A DNA stretch of 64,000 nt from Betaproteobacteria bacterium (GTDB lineage Bacteria; Pseudomonadota; Gammaproteobacteria; Burkholderiales; Burkholderiaceae_C). Positions 1 through 8,617 of the stretch are shown here, piece by piece. The position numbers and the translations under genes were made by a program. Positions within the stretch are counted from its first letter, which is position 1; each line of letters starts with the position of its first letter. Location of the stretch: positions 1 through 64,000 of the forward strand of contig JANXSZ010000076.1 of assembly GCA_025356445.1 (NCBI GenBank), read 5' to 3'. Under the pieces are notes generated by a model. That model had not been told where the DNA came from and did not search any database. It was given only the letters and a program-made list of their open reading frames with translations.

Positions 1-349
1 GCACTTTATCGCGGGCCTGTTGCAACGCAACGGCGACCATAAGGTCTGCGGCCAGGCCGTCTTTTTCAGCAGTGGCGGCCAACACACGGCGAACGTAGAC
101 CGTGCTGGCAATACGGGCCACATTGTCAGGCTGCGCCAATATTTTTTTGCGCGCTTCAGGCTCAATTTTTTGAGCTTCAACTTTAACGTCGAATGAGGTT
201 ACGGTGGCACCACCACCTTCCATCAAAACAACAGGTGCCGACTCGGCCATCGCGGCAGATGCAGCACCCAACACCAGTGACACAGCCATCAGGGCATTCG
301 CCACAAAGTACCCATTAGAAATATGCTTGTATCGGAAAGAGAAGTTCAT
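1..349 (-). CDS. PpiC/SurA-like peptidylprolyl isomerase, C-terminus beyond window
   Basis: Only the first 116 codons are visible because the gene runs off the left edge. It starts at an ATG at 349 with a signal peptide: basic start, hydrophobic core around residues 18-32, and a probable Ala-X-Ala cleavage before AESAPVV. The next segment (GGATVTSFDVKVEAQKI, then a helical stretch with VRRVLAATAEKDGL) resembles the N-terminal chaperone part of periplasmic SurA/PpiC foldases. The parvulin catalytic domain would lie outside the window, so the enzymatic call is inference from the N-terminus alone. It lies downstream of the surface protein gene on the same strand, beyond a strong terminator, so it probably has its own promoter. 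Confidence 0.55.
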   Translation of the reverse strand, partial: MNFSFRYKHISNGYFVANALMAVSLVLGAASAAMAESAPVVLMEGGGATVTSFDVKVEAQKIEPEARKKILAQPDNVARIASTVYVRRVLAATAEKDGLAADLMVAVALQQARDKV

Positions 350-414
350 CGCAGTTTATTCAATCCAAACCAAAGACAAACAGTGACCTGAGCCACTGCC
401 TTCTGAATTTTGAC

Positions 415-442
415 GAAAAAAAAGCGGGGTCGAAACCCCGCT
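415..442 (-). terminator. Intrinsic terminator of the surface protein gene
   Basis: An 8-bp perfect stem (AGCGGGGT at 423-430, ACCCCGCT at 435-442) with a CGAA loop is followed, reading the minus strand, by a run of eight T. It sits 38 nt past the stop of the surface protein gene at 481. A second small hairpin (ACCGCA/TGCGGT, 450-467) lies between the stop and the terminator. Confidence 0.85.
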
Positions 443-480
443 CATTTAAACCGCAGTTGCCTGCGGTATAGGTGACACGA

Positions 481-2295
481 TTAACGTGTGTAACGGTGGT
501 TAGCGATCAAACCGTAGTTGCTCGAAGCGCCGGTAGCCTTCATGTAGGAAGCACCGATAACTGGCAAACCATTGGCATTAGCAGCAGTAACGATCGCAGC
601 GGTACCCAAGCCCAATGTAGAAACACGTGACCAACCTTCAACACCGATCATGGGGAAGTCTTGACGAGCAAGCGTTGCACCCAACACGGAAGCACCAGTG
701 ACGTTGCCTACGTTGAAGCTAGCAACACTGACTTCACCGCAGAATGCTGGAGTCGTGGTTGAGCCAGGAGAAATAGTGATACCAGCACTTGTGGTTTCTT
801 CTTCGCGGCCATAAGTCTGCACGCCATTGGTTGCATCGCCAGCAACGCAAATCTGGAAAGCAGAAATTGCTGTGTTGTCAATTGCAAAATAACGAGAAGC
901 GCTTGGAGTAGCCAAAGTAGTGGCAGTAGTGGCTGGTAAATCACCAGCAACACCAGCCAAGTTGGTAAACACGCGACCGTCAGCAGTGGCGGCAGAAGCA
1001 CGCACCACGTAATCCATTGCTACAGAGTAACGACGTGTAGGCATGGAGAATGTCCAATCCGTAGCACCGCCGATGCTGACAACAGTTTGGTACTCATTCA
1101 TGACAGATTTCGCTGCCAAAGATGCGGTCAAAGCAGCAGCCTGAGCCAAAGGACCTGCAGCAGTAGCAGCAGAAGCAGTGGTATATGGCGTAGACAAGTC
1201 AGGCAAGTCTTGGTACAGAGGCGTGATGATAGCGGAAGTCAAACCAACATAAGCACCCGCTGTCACTCGTGCATTATTTGCACTGCGCAGCAAAGGATCA
1301 GCAGTTGAGCCATTGGCAGTGGTGTCGGTCACAATACCGGCATCAGCACCAAGATACGTACCGCCTGCAGCAGCAACAGAAATCGATTGCTGTGGCGAGT
1401 GGATGATGTAACCAGCACCAGCGACAGATCCGCCAGCAACAGTTACTGCAGTGATAGCAGTAGCTGGTTGCGTGAATGTCAGTGTGGAAGTCAAGTTCAG
1501 AACGGTACTGTTAGCAAACAAACCACCTGTAGGGCTGACCAAACCAGACGCACTGGCAGATGCCTCACCAGCAGGAGCAGCCACGCCAGCAGCGGTAGTT
1601 GCAATAGCGCGCTTGAAATCTGCGGAAGCCAGGGCAGTCAACAATGCAGTGTTGCAAGCAGGAACACCTGCAGCATGCTTAACCGTGTTAAACAAGGGGC
1701 TACCTGCAACACCAGTAACAGCAATCTGACCAGCCTGGAGAGCAGGAGGAATATTGGCCGTATTCAGGATCTCAATGTAGCCTTCGCGTGTTTCAGCTGC
1801 TTTTTGAGCTGCGGTGTAACCAACTGGCAGACGGCCAGTGGGGAAACCAAATGCGGTGCCGGGAACAGCGGAAGGAACAGCCAATGGCAAGGTTGTGCAA
1901 GAACGGTCATAGGTAATCAGGTTAGCCAGGCCATTGCCATCAGCTTGAACCTTGAAAGACCACATATCGCTAGGCGACATGTACAAGGTAAAGTCAAGCA
2001 CGTCATCAGAGTTAGATGCACCACGGAAGCGGATTTTCACTTCTTTACCATTGATTGCATCGGTATTAACCAAATTAACCAAGGTTGCATTGCTATTCTG
2101 AACACTGTAATAAGGAACCACCAAAATGTGGCCCGTGCCGCCACTGGTCACATTGAGTCCAGCAGCTTGCACAACAGCTGCACCAGCAGCATCAATGCCA
2201 GAAGATGTAGTCAAAACAGACGCTGAAGCAGCACCAGCAAAACCCAAGCCACCAATCATGGCAGCGATACTCAAAGAGAGAATATTTTTTCTCAT
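481..2295 (-). CDS. Large secreted surface protein, possible T2SS cargo
   Basis: The encoded protein has 604 residues from the ATG at 2295, chosen because GGAG lies 7 nt upstream and a classic signal peptide follows (MRKNILSLSIAAM, cleavage near ASA-SV). An upstream in-frame start at 2334 would only add 13 unlikely residues. The mature protein is rich in Ala, Thr, Ser, Gly and Val, with long stretches of alternating small and hydrophobic residues suggesting beta structure, and has four cysteines (in RSCTT, PACNT, QICVA, AFCGE). No known catalytic domain, PEP-CTERM, LPXTG or autotransporter barrel was recognised. The gene looks visibly less GC-rich than its neighbours, as is common for highly expressed surface proteins. 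It resembles proteins annotated only as cell surface protein in Comamonadaceae. Its position after a T2SS cluster suggests a secreted or S-layer-like substrate; that is inference. Confidence 0.75.
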   Translation of the reverse strand: MRKNILSLSIAAMIGGLGFAGAASASVLTTSSGIDAAGAAVVQAAGLNVTSGGTGHILVVPYYSVQNSNATLVNLVNTDAINGKEVKIRFRGASNSDDVLDFTLYMSPSDMWSFKVQADGNGLANLITYDRSCTTLPLAVPSAVPGTAFGFPTGRLPVGYTAAQKAAETREGYIEILNTANIPPALQAGQIAVTGVAGSPLFNTVKHAAGVPACNTALLTALASADFKRAIATTAAGVAAPAGEASASASGLVSPTGGLFANSTVLNLTSTLTFTQPATAITAVTVAGGSVAGAGYIIHSPQQSISVAAAGGTYLGADAGIVTDTTANGSTADPLLRSANNARVTAGAYVGLTSAIITPLYQDLPDLSTPYTTASAATAAGPLAQAAALTASLAAKSVMNEYQTVVSIGGATDWTFSMPTRRYSVAMDYVVRASAATADGRVFTNLAGVAGDLPATTATTLATPSASRYFAIDNTAISAFQICVAGDATNGVQTYGREEETTSAGITISPGSTTTPAFCGEVSVASFNVGNVTGASVLGATLARQDFPMIGVEGWSRVSTLGLGTAAIVTAANANGLPVIGASYMKATGASSNYGLIANHRYTR

Positions 2296-2474
2296 GAAAA
2301 CTCCAGTTAAAAAGTTGGTAAGCGCAACTACCAAGATTGATTACGCCAATGAATGGTAGCACAGCTGTCTACGGTATCAAGGCTCGAACCGTCCTAAGCC
2401 TTAATGTGTTGAATAATTGCAACAGTGTTAGTTTAGTTCGATATGCAAGCCTCCTGTGACTTTGAATTATTGCC

Positions 2475-2909
2475 TTAAAGTTTTTGAAGCAACCACCATT
2501 GGCGGTCTTCCAAAATCCAAGTCTCATCAACGTACCCGCCGATAGTACCGCCAAAACGCGTCCCCATAGGCGATCTCACCTCAATTTTGAGCTTAACCGT
2601 ACATTTCTCAGTGTCGCAGTTCACGCTCTGCGCCTCGGCAGATACCCACCCGCCTGGACCAAAGCTTTTACGGTAGGTGTCGGCATTGACCAAAGCACGG
2701 TACGAGGGTGCAGTGAAGGTGTAGGCCTTGGCAAAATCATTGCCGATCAGCGCTTGCCAACGCTGCTGAGCACGCTCTTTCACCACCGCTTCGGGACTCG
2801 CGGGCACCATCAAATTGGCACAACCGGCCAGCAGGGTGCTGGCCACCACAGCGGCCAAGGCGGCACGGCGGCCAATGCGGCGGTTGGATGGGTTGTCAAG
2901 CTCAAACAT
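2475..2909 (-). CDS. NTF2-like lipoprotein of unknown function next to the T2SS
   Basis: A 144-residue protein with a lipoprotein signal peptide ending in the lipobox LLAGC (Cys at about residue 30), so probably an outer- or inner-membrane lipoprotein. The mature part (PEAVVKERAQQRWQALIGND, AYTFTAPSYRAL, DETWILEDRQWWL) has the look of a small NTF2-like alpha+beta fold. The ATG at 2909 is preferred over the overlapping TTG at 2912 because AGGAG lies 8 nt before it. Two cysteines (NCDTEKC) may form a disulfide. It is 67 nt downstream of gspD on the same strand and may be co-transcribed; a role in secretin assembly (pilotin-like) is possible but unsupported. Confidence 0.7.
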   Translation of the reverse strand: MFELDNPSNRRIGRRAALAAVVASTLLAGCANLMVPASPEAVVKERAQQRWQALIGNDFAKAYTFTAPSYRALVNADTYRKSFGPGGWVSAEAQSVNCDTEKCTVKLKIEVRSPMGTRFGGTIGGYVDETWILEDRQWWLLQKL

Positions 2910-2976
2910 CAAAAATTCTCCTGATCACAAAAGTTAAAGTTCAAACAGGGTAAACGCCATGGGCGCACAAACCAAG

Positions 2977-5319
2977 CTAGCGCTGTGGTGGTGTACCGGC
3001 AGGGCTTGCGCTCTGCCCCGCAGACGTGGCGGGTGCCCACTGGCGTATGACATCGCTGTTGGGCATGGTGGCACTTCCGGGCATCGCCAGACTCGCGGGC
3101 ACCGATTGGCGCAGCAATTCATTGCCAGTGATGCCCCGCATGCGCTCACGCAGCTCTTGACTGACTTCACGCACGTCCTGGTCAGATCTGACGACACGGG
3201 GGGTGATCACAACGATGAGCTCTGTGCGAGCCGTATTTTTGCTGTTGGTTCCAAACAAATTGCCCAACAAGGGAATGTCTTGCAGCAAGGGCAGACCGGA
3301 CTTGCCTGTGGTGGTGTTGTCGCGAATCAAGCCCCCCAATACCAGCGATTCGCCTGAACGCACGGCAACCTTGCTGGAAAACTGGCGTTGCAAGAAAGCA
3401 CGCTGCTGCGTTGCAGAATCAATCTGCCCCACATCGGTGACGGTTTGGTTGACCTGCAAGGTCACAATATTACCCGCATTCACTGAAGGGGTAACAACCA
3501 GGCTGACCCCGGTGTCTTTGTATTGGATGCTGCTGGAGATCACACCGCCAGTGGTGATGGTTTGGCCGCTCTGGATAGGCTGCTGGTTGCCCACAGTGAT
3601 GGATGCGGTGTGGTTGTCCAGCACCATCAAGGAAGGGCTGGATATCACATTGACCAATGATTTGGCGGCCAAGGCGCTCAGCACAGCGCGGATATTGCCC
3701 AGCGGGTTACTTAACGAGTACGAAAACCCGGCACTGGTTGCACCGAAAGTTGCACCTGCTGCGGTGCTTAGCGTCCCTGCGCCGGTAAAACCGCCACTGG
3801 TGCGGCTGCTGTCATTGAACGCCCACTGCAAGCCGTATTGCAAATCATCACTCAGGGTCACTTCAATGATGCTGGCCTCAATCAGCACCTGGGTGGGCGC
3901 AACATCCAAGCGACGCAGCGCGGCCTCGATTTTGGTGTAGTCACCACGGGTGCCATAGATCAGCACGGCATTGTTGATTTCATCGGCCACCACACGCAGA
4001 TTGGAACCCAGGTTGAGCGTGGAGACACCCGTTCCCTGAATGTTGCTCGTCGCATTGGTGGTTCTGTTGGCGGTGCTGGACAGCGAACCCGTTGTGCCAC
4101 TGCCTTGGGTGGTGGCACCGGTTGCGGCTGCGGTAGCGGCGGTGGTGGTTGACAGCCCAGGCGCAACCCCACTGCCCGTGCTGCTGGCATTCGCAGTGCC
4201 TTGACCAAAAATGCCACTGAGCACACGGGACAAGTGCCCCGCTGAACCGTTCTGAACCGCATATACATACAGTTGGGATTCGCCGCTGGCCGTGCCGGGG
4301 CGGTCTAATTTATCGATCCAGCGCCGCGCTTCATCCAGGTAAGCGGCCCGTGGCGTGACAACAAGGATACTGTTGATACGGGCAATGGGCAAAATCCGCA
4401 CCGAGCCTAGTAATGCATTAATGTCTATGCCACCACCCACCGCTGCCGATGGTGTGGCTGCAGCGCCCGGCGCACTGGCAGCACCTGTGCCAGCTGCTGT
4501 ACTGGTTCTGGCCGAGCTGCCGCCGGAGAGCAGCTGAAACGCAGCCTCCACTTCAGAGACTGATGCGTATTTAAGGGGAAACACGCCAACCGACATGCCT
4601 TGCAGCATATTGACATCGAAGGTGGCCACCAAATCCAGCCAGCCCTCAGCCTGCGTGCGGGTGCCCGCCAAAATAAGCAGGTTGCGCACGGTATCGACAC
4701 GGAGCAGGGACTCGGGCGGCACCAATGGCCGCAAAATGGCAGCCATTTCGCCTGCACCGATGTACTGCAAAGGAACAATGATGGTGCCAGACCCGGGCGG
4801 CAGCGGGCCACTGCCCACCAGACGTGGCGTGGCCACGATACCCTTTAAAGCCTCTGGCCGGCCCAAATGGTAAGTCCCCCGGGGATCTCGGACCATGGCG
4901 ATGCCGTTGGCTTGCAACGCACTTTCAAGCAAAAAGACCGCCTGATCTGCGCTGACTTCACCCCGGGTCGCCAAAGTCACCGTGCCGCTGAGCGGAGGGT
5001 GGATCACGTAGTCGGCTTTGACGATGTCGCGCAGCACCAGTTGCACGATATCGGCAATGGGTGCGTCTTCAAACCGGAAGGATGAGGCCGGGGCATCAAT
5101 GGCAGCGGCAGCTTTGGGCGGGGCCAGCACCCGGTCATTGCCACGGATAATGCGCGGCTCCGTCAAGGGGTCGATCTCAGCTTTAGCGTCTGCGGCAGCA
5201 CTTGAAGATTGGCGCGTTGCGGATGAACCCGCTTCCCCTTGGGCATATACAGCAGGGTATGCCAAGCCGATGGCAAGGTAAACAGCAATTCGGTATCTGA
5301 GCATAGCTTTACGGTTCAT
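2977..5319 (-). CDS. gspD: Type II secretion system secretin GspD
   Basis: A 780-residue outer-membrane secretin that forms the exit channel of the T2SS. A Sec signal peptide is followed by an N0 domain (FRFEDAPIADIVQLVLRD, about residues 80-150), N1 and N2 repeats (IIVPLQYIGAGEM; GVFPLKYASVSEVE), an N3-like segment interrupted by a long Ala/Thr/Ser/Gly linker, and the secretin barrel from about residue 480 (VLIEASIIEVTLSDDLQYGL, VNVISSPSLMVLDN, VVTPRVV). Length is slightly above the usual 650-700, largely because of two low-complexity linkers. There is no lipobox. It overlaps the upstream GspC/N-like gene by ATGA and is the last core T2SS gene of the operon. Confidence 0.95.
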   Translation of the reverse strand: MNRKAMLRYRIAVYLAIGLAYPAVYAQGEAGSSATRQSSSAAADAKAEIDPLTEPRIIRGNDRVLAPPKAAAAIDAPASSFRFEDAPIADIVQLVLRDIVKADYVIHPPLSGTVTLATRGEVSADQAVFLLESALQANGIAMVRDPRGTYHLGRPEALKGIVATPRLVGSGPLPPGSGTIIVPLQYIGAGEMAAILRPLVPPESLLRVDTVRNLLILAGTRTQAEGWLDLVATFDVNMLQGMSVGVFPLKYASVSEVEAAFQLLSGGSSARTSTAAGTGAASAPGAAATPSAAVGGGIDINALLGSVRILPIARINSILVVTPRAAYLDEARRWIDKLDRPGTASGESQLYVYAVQNGSAGHLSRVLSGIFGQGTANASSTGSGVAPGLSTTTAATAAATGATTQGSGTTGSLSSTANRTTNATSNIQGTGVSTLNLGSNLRVVADEINNAVLIYGTRGDYTKIEAALRRLDVAPTQVLIEASIIEVTLSDDLQYGLQWAFNDSSRTSGGFTGAGTLSTAAGATFGATSAGFSYSLSNPLGNIRAVLSALAAKSLVNVISSPSLMVLDNHTASITVGNQQPIQSGQTITTGGVISSSIQYKDTGVSLVVTPSVNAGNIVTLQVNQTVTDVGQIDSATQQRAFLQRQFSSKVAVRSGESLVLGGLIRDNTTTGKSGLPLLQDIPLLGNLFGTNSKNTARTELIVVITPRVVRSDQDVREVSQELRERMRGITGNELLRQSVPASLAMPGSATMPNSDVIRQWAPATSAGQSASPAGTPPQR

Positions 5320-5948
5320 GGGGGAAGGGGGGGCAGGCCTGATTTGGCGCGAAGGGCGTTGATCCGGCCCATGCGCTCGCGGCCTTCAATTTCATTTTGC
5401 TGCTTTTGGGCTTGCAAGGATGCGGATATGGGCACCCCTGAGCCATTGGCGGCAGCAGGGCGCGGTGGTGCTTTACGGGCAATGAGCCGCAGCACACGGG
5501 TCTGGTCACCATTAACGAAGGTTACATCACGGTCGTCAACGGATTTGAGCGTCCAGGCGCCGACGAGTTCAGTCACCTTGACACGGCGCATTTTGCCTTC
5601 AATTCTGGCCATGATGCCAGTGGCGCCTTCACCTGAAAATACGCCAAACAGTTCAATATCGGCAAAGGGATCAGGCGGCGGTGGAGGTGCTGGCGGCGGC
5701 GGCGGCGGCGGTTGCCGACGCGATGGCGAAAACAAAGGCCTGTCACCGATGGCGACAAAATGACTGGTATCGGTATCAGCGGGTTGCTGCAAACTGGCGG
5801 GCAAGCTACCCAAATCGGCCTTCACCGGGGTAGGCGCTAGCCAATGGATATTGCGCCATTGACCGCTTTGATCAACCCAAAAATAAGCCAACGCAAGCGC
5901 CAGCATGAGGTTGACGGCGATCAGCAAGCGGATGACGTGGCGTTTCAT
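5316..5948 (-). CDS. GspC/GspN-like inner-membrane T2SS protein with polyproline linker
   Basis: A 210-residue bitopic protein with one N-terminal membrane helix (about residues 7-25), a periplasmic segment with RPLFSPSRRQ, which is typical of GspC/GspN-like proteins, a Pro-rich linker of 12 prolines broken only by Ala and one Asp, then a small beta domain (IELFGVFSGEGATGIMARI, VGAWTLKSVDDRDV) like the HR domain that contacts the secretin N0 domain in GspC/PilP. It would link the inner-membrane platform to GspD. It overlaps both neighbours by ATGA. The call is by motif, length and position; a separate gspC was not found in the cluster. Confidence 0.7.
   Translation of the reverse strand: MKRHVIRLLIAVNLMLALALAYFWVDQSGQWRNIHWLAPTPVKADLGSLPASLQQPADTDTSHFVAIGDRPLFSPSRRQPPPPPPPAPPPPPDPFADIELFGVFSGEGATGIMARIEGKMRRVKVTELVGAWTLKSVDDRDVTFVNGDQTRVLRLIARKAPPRPAAANGSGVPISASLQAQKQQNEIEGRERMGRINALRAKSGLPPLPP
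5692..5709. repeat. (GGC)6 trinucleotide run encoding polyproline
   Basis: Six GGC units in a row on the plus strand (Pro codons on the minus strand), within a larger Gly/Pro-type stretch from about 5674 to 5712. It changes in whole codons, so length variation would alter the linker of the GspC-like protein without breaking frame. Confidence 0.8.
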
Positions 5949-6496
5949 GGCAGCACCCGCAGGACATAGAGATTGAACTGCATCCCAAGACGCTGCGGGA
6001 TCTCGGCTCGTACAAAGCCCATGGTTTGAACAGAAAAACCGTCGACAAACACAGTGGGTGTCTGGGTACCCAAAACCAGCATGGCGCTTTGCAAATTCGT
6101 CAACTGACCCTCTAGCCGCACGGTCAGAGGAATGCGGTCAAAAGATTTTTCAGCTTTTGGCGGCAACACCTGAATACTGACGACATCCAGGCCAGCACCC
6201 GCAAAGAGTGCACGCACACGTTGCTGTGCATCGTTACCGGCCTGGTTGGCATCTTGCGCAGCAGGGTAGGCGTGCTTCGCAAGCAACGCTGTAGCCTCCT
6301 GGCTGCCACGGTCAAGTTCGGCCACGCTGGCCTTCAGGCCGAGCAAACGGGCATAGCGCGTCTCAATGTCGCCCAGACTTTGCTGGGTCTGCTTATGCTG
6401 AGTGGCAATAAACAAGCCTGCCAGAGCCAAAAGAGCGCCAAGCACTGCAAGAAGCAGCACCAGCGCAAGCGTATGAACGTTAAAGCTTCTTTTCAT
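5945..6496 (-). CDS. GspM/PilO-like T2SS platform protein
   Basis: A 183-residue bitopic protein with one N-terminal membrane helix (about residues 10-32), a coiled-coil stretch (HKQTQQSLGDIETRYARLLGLKA region) and a C-terminal ferredoxin-like half (ALFAGAGLDVVSIQVLPP, PLTVRLEGQLTNLQSAMLVL, VDGFSVQ), matching the GspM type b / PilO architecture. It should pair with the GspL/PilN-like protein encoded just upstream to connect the ATPase to the periplasm. ATGA overlaps with both flanking genes show tight translational coupling. Confidence 0.75.
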   Translation of the reverse strand: MKRSFNVHTLALVLLLAVLGALLALAGLFIATQHKQTQQSLGDIETRYARLLGLKASVAELDRGSQEATALLAKHAYPAAQDANQAGNDAQQRVRALFAGAGLDVVSIQVLPPKAEKSFDRIPLTVRLEGQLTNLQSAMLVLGTQTPTVFVDGFSVQTMGFVRAEIPQRLGMQFNLYVLRVLP

Positions 6497-7743
6497 GAAA
6501 TAGACGGCTTGCTGGCCACTGCAGCGGGTCGACTGGCAGCAGGCAGGGGTGCAGCGCTGGCGGGCAGCAGACTGGGTGAGGCACTGGCGGGTACAGCTGG
6601 CATGGGAGCCGAAGCTGCCCCAGCAGGAACGGGGACAGACGCCACCGCAGCAGCGGAAACGGGCGTGGTGGCCGACGGGTCTGCCACAGCGGCTTTGACT
6701 GCGGGTTTTTCAGCAGCTGCCGCAATAACTAACTCAATAGAGAAGCTGTCTTTTGTGGTGCCTGGCATCCGCGTTGATGCCGAGAGGGCTTTGACATCGC
6801 TCACCCCGGGCTGCGTGCCCAAATGCTGCATCAACGCGGCTGCATTGCTCGTTTGGCCTGTGAGCGTTATCTTTTGCCCTTGTACTTGAAGGGTTGCCAA
6901 AAATGAATCATCGGGCATGATTTGCGTCAGGCGGTACATCGTATCCAGAGCGTCCACATGCCCTTGCGACAGTTGTGCCAGTTGCGTTAGCCTCTCCGCT
7001 GCCGCCAAGTAACCCGTGCGCTTGGCTGCAGCAGGGGCGGTGCGCAACCGCTCAGCCTCATAAAGCTTGTGAGCCTCCAGTGCGCGAAAATGCAATTGGA
7101 GCGTAGGGGTGACCGCAATCGCGACCAACAGGCCCAGCGCGGACAACAGCAGGGCATACGCCAAACGGCGCCAAACAAGGCCATGCTTGGCGCGCCGCAC
7201 CTCACCAAAGCCTTGCAACACGACAGGCTTTTGCAGCCCAGCTAGAACCCAGGCTTCAGGTGCGAACTTTGCGTTCACTGGGCTGGTAGAGGCCAGCATG
7301 TGCCGCTCGACCTGCTGGCGCGAGGCCAATGCCAGGGACACCTGCAGCGCCCCGGTTGCAAGAGGGTGATGCACATAGCCCCAAACCAGATCATCCAAAG
7401 GGAAGGGGCTGTTGCTGCGCGCTTCCAGTGCAACCGCATCGTGCAACTCCGAGGCGCTTACCGCAGGCATAGAGAGCTCTTGCAGAAGAACAATCTCTTC
7501 AGGTATTTCTATGGCGGTGAAATTTGCAGACTGCAGCGCAGCATGGGGACGGCGAAGAAGGCTTGAACCGGCCTCCCAAACAGAGGCACTACCGTCCACC
7601 GCCAGCACACGGATGCGCACCGACGGAGAAAGCCATGTAAAGGGTGGCATCTGCTGAACAGCCTGCCAAAAATGGCCTATCGCCTGCGCAAGCATCCGGG
7701 TGTCAACACCCAAAAAACGGGTATTTTGAGTTGTCAAGGCCAT
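6493..7743 (-). CDS. GspL/PilN-like T2SS platform protein
   Basis: A 416-residue protein with a cytoplasmic N-terminal part (residues 1-190) of actin-like GspL/PilM flavour, poorly conserved, one membrane helix (about residues 195-215, ALLLSALGLLVAIAV), and a PilN/GspL periplasmic domain (VDALDTMYRLTQIMPDDSFLATLQVQGQKITLTGQTSNAAALMQ, split over about residues 270-320). The C-terminal 80 residues are an Ala/Pro/Ser/Val-rich tail. It is expected to bind GspE from the cytoplasm and GspM in the periplasm. It starts 6 nt after the gspK stop. Confidence 0.75.
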   Translation of the reverse strand: MALTTQNTRFLGVDTRMLAQAIGHFWQAVQQMPPFTWLSPSVRIRVLAVDGSASVWEAGSSLLRRPHAALQSANFTAIEIPEEIVLLQELSMPAVSASELHDAVALEARSNSPFPLDDLVWGYVHHPLATGALQVSLALASRQQVERHMLASTSPVNAKFAPEAWVLAGLQKPVVLQGFGEVRRAKHGLVWRRLAYALLLSALGLLVAIAVTPTLQLHFRALEAHKLYEAERLRTAPAAAKRTGYLAAAERLTQLAQLSQGHVDALDTMYRLTQIMPDDSFLATLQVQGQKITLTGQTSNAAALMQHLGTQPGVSDVKALSASTRMPGTTKDSFSIELVIAAAAEKPAVKAAVADPSATTPVSAAAVASVPVPAGAASAPMPAVPASASPSLLPASAAPLPAASRPAAVASKPSIS

Positions 7744-7749
7744 CGCTAC

Positions 7750-8610
7750 TTAATTGCTTTTGGTGGGTGCCGCCTCAAAAGCGCGCTCGGTGTGTAAGGT
7801 TCGCCAAGGCATGCCGTCTTGTAAGCTAGGAGTCAAATCAACAGTGCGGGATATCAAAAACCAGGATCCCTCTGCCAACGGAACCCGTGCCTCCAGGCGA
7901 AAGCGCTGGGTTATGGTGGTGTCAATGTACCCCGCGTTGAAGGCTGTAGTGTCCACACCAACACCCCCCGCATTGCGTGCAGCGACAAACTTAGCCGCTG
8001 AGGCGGCGTTGCCATTAGCCAAAACAACCAGTATGGTTTCTGGTGCGGCCATGGGATTGACCAAGCCATTGCCCGTTTGGTCAGCAGTAACCCAATTTTT
8101 GAGTTTAGCATAGAGGCCATAATCAAAGCCGGGAACAGAGAGCAAGTCTTCCGTGGCTTCAAAGCCTGCGGCTTGGCCAGCAGCGTCTTTTTTGCTGCGC
8201 ACCTCTACGGTGGCATTGGCCAACTCTTCGGCTGCTTTAGCCCCCAAACCTCCCGCCACAGCGTACAAGCTTTGCAACAGGCTTGCTGGCGCAGTGCTGA
8301 TGCTGACGAGGCCGTTGTTGGGACGTATTTCCACGCGAATCGCGGTGCCTCGGTAGTCCGTCTCGATAGCGCTGATCCGCGTGGGCTTTTCAGGTGTTGC
8401 GCTCAGCGTTTGCAACACCAACTGAATGGCGCCATCACCTAAAGCCCCGGCCTCAGCAGCTTGGCGGGCCAGTGAAACCAGCCGCACCTCACTGCGCACG
8501 ACTTGCACAACGCCCGTGGCAATCAGGCTCAAAGCAGCAACCATCCACAACACAGCAACCAGAACGATACCGCGTGCGCGGTCATGCTGAGGCAGGGCGT
8601 ACGTTGTCAT
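7750..8610 (-). CDS. gspK: T2SS minor pseudopilin GspK
   Basis: A 286-residue minor pseudopilin at the tip of the pseudopilus. The chosen ATG at 8610 lies 7 nt past the gspJ stop and gives MTTYALPQHDRARGIVLV, with the Gly before the hydrophobic helix (IVLVAVLWMVAALSLIATGVV) acting as prepilin cleavage site; the longer frame from 8676 would overlap gspJ and adds nothing recognisable. The large globular domain typical of GspK follows (ATEDLLSVPGFDYGLYAKLKNWVT, a saposin/helix-hairpin-helix-like region). The residue at +5 after the cleavage site is not Glu, as usual for GspK. Confidence 0.85.
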   Translation of the reverse strand: MTTYALPQHDRARGIVLVAVLWMVAALSLIATGVVQVVRSEVRLVSLARQAAEAGALGDGAIQLVLQTLSATPEKPTRISAIETDYRGTAIRVEIRPNNGLVSISTAPASLLQSLYAVAGGLGAKAAEELANATVEVRSKKDAAGQAAGFEATEDLLSVPGFDYGLYAKLKNWVTADQTGNGLVNPMAAPETILVVLANGNAASAAKFVAARNAGGVGVDTTAFNAGYIDTTITQRFRLEARVPLAEGSWFLISRTVDLTPSLQDGMPWRTLHTERAFEAAPTKSN

Positions 8611-8617
8611 ACCGTCG

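Noticed and set aside
1387-2226. 279-codon plus-strand frame opposite the surface protein gene
   Set aside because: Ser/Arg/Cys-rich with no family resemblance; it is the antisense of a repetitive Ala/Thr/Ser gene that has a signal peptide, ribosome site and terminator on the other strand.
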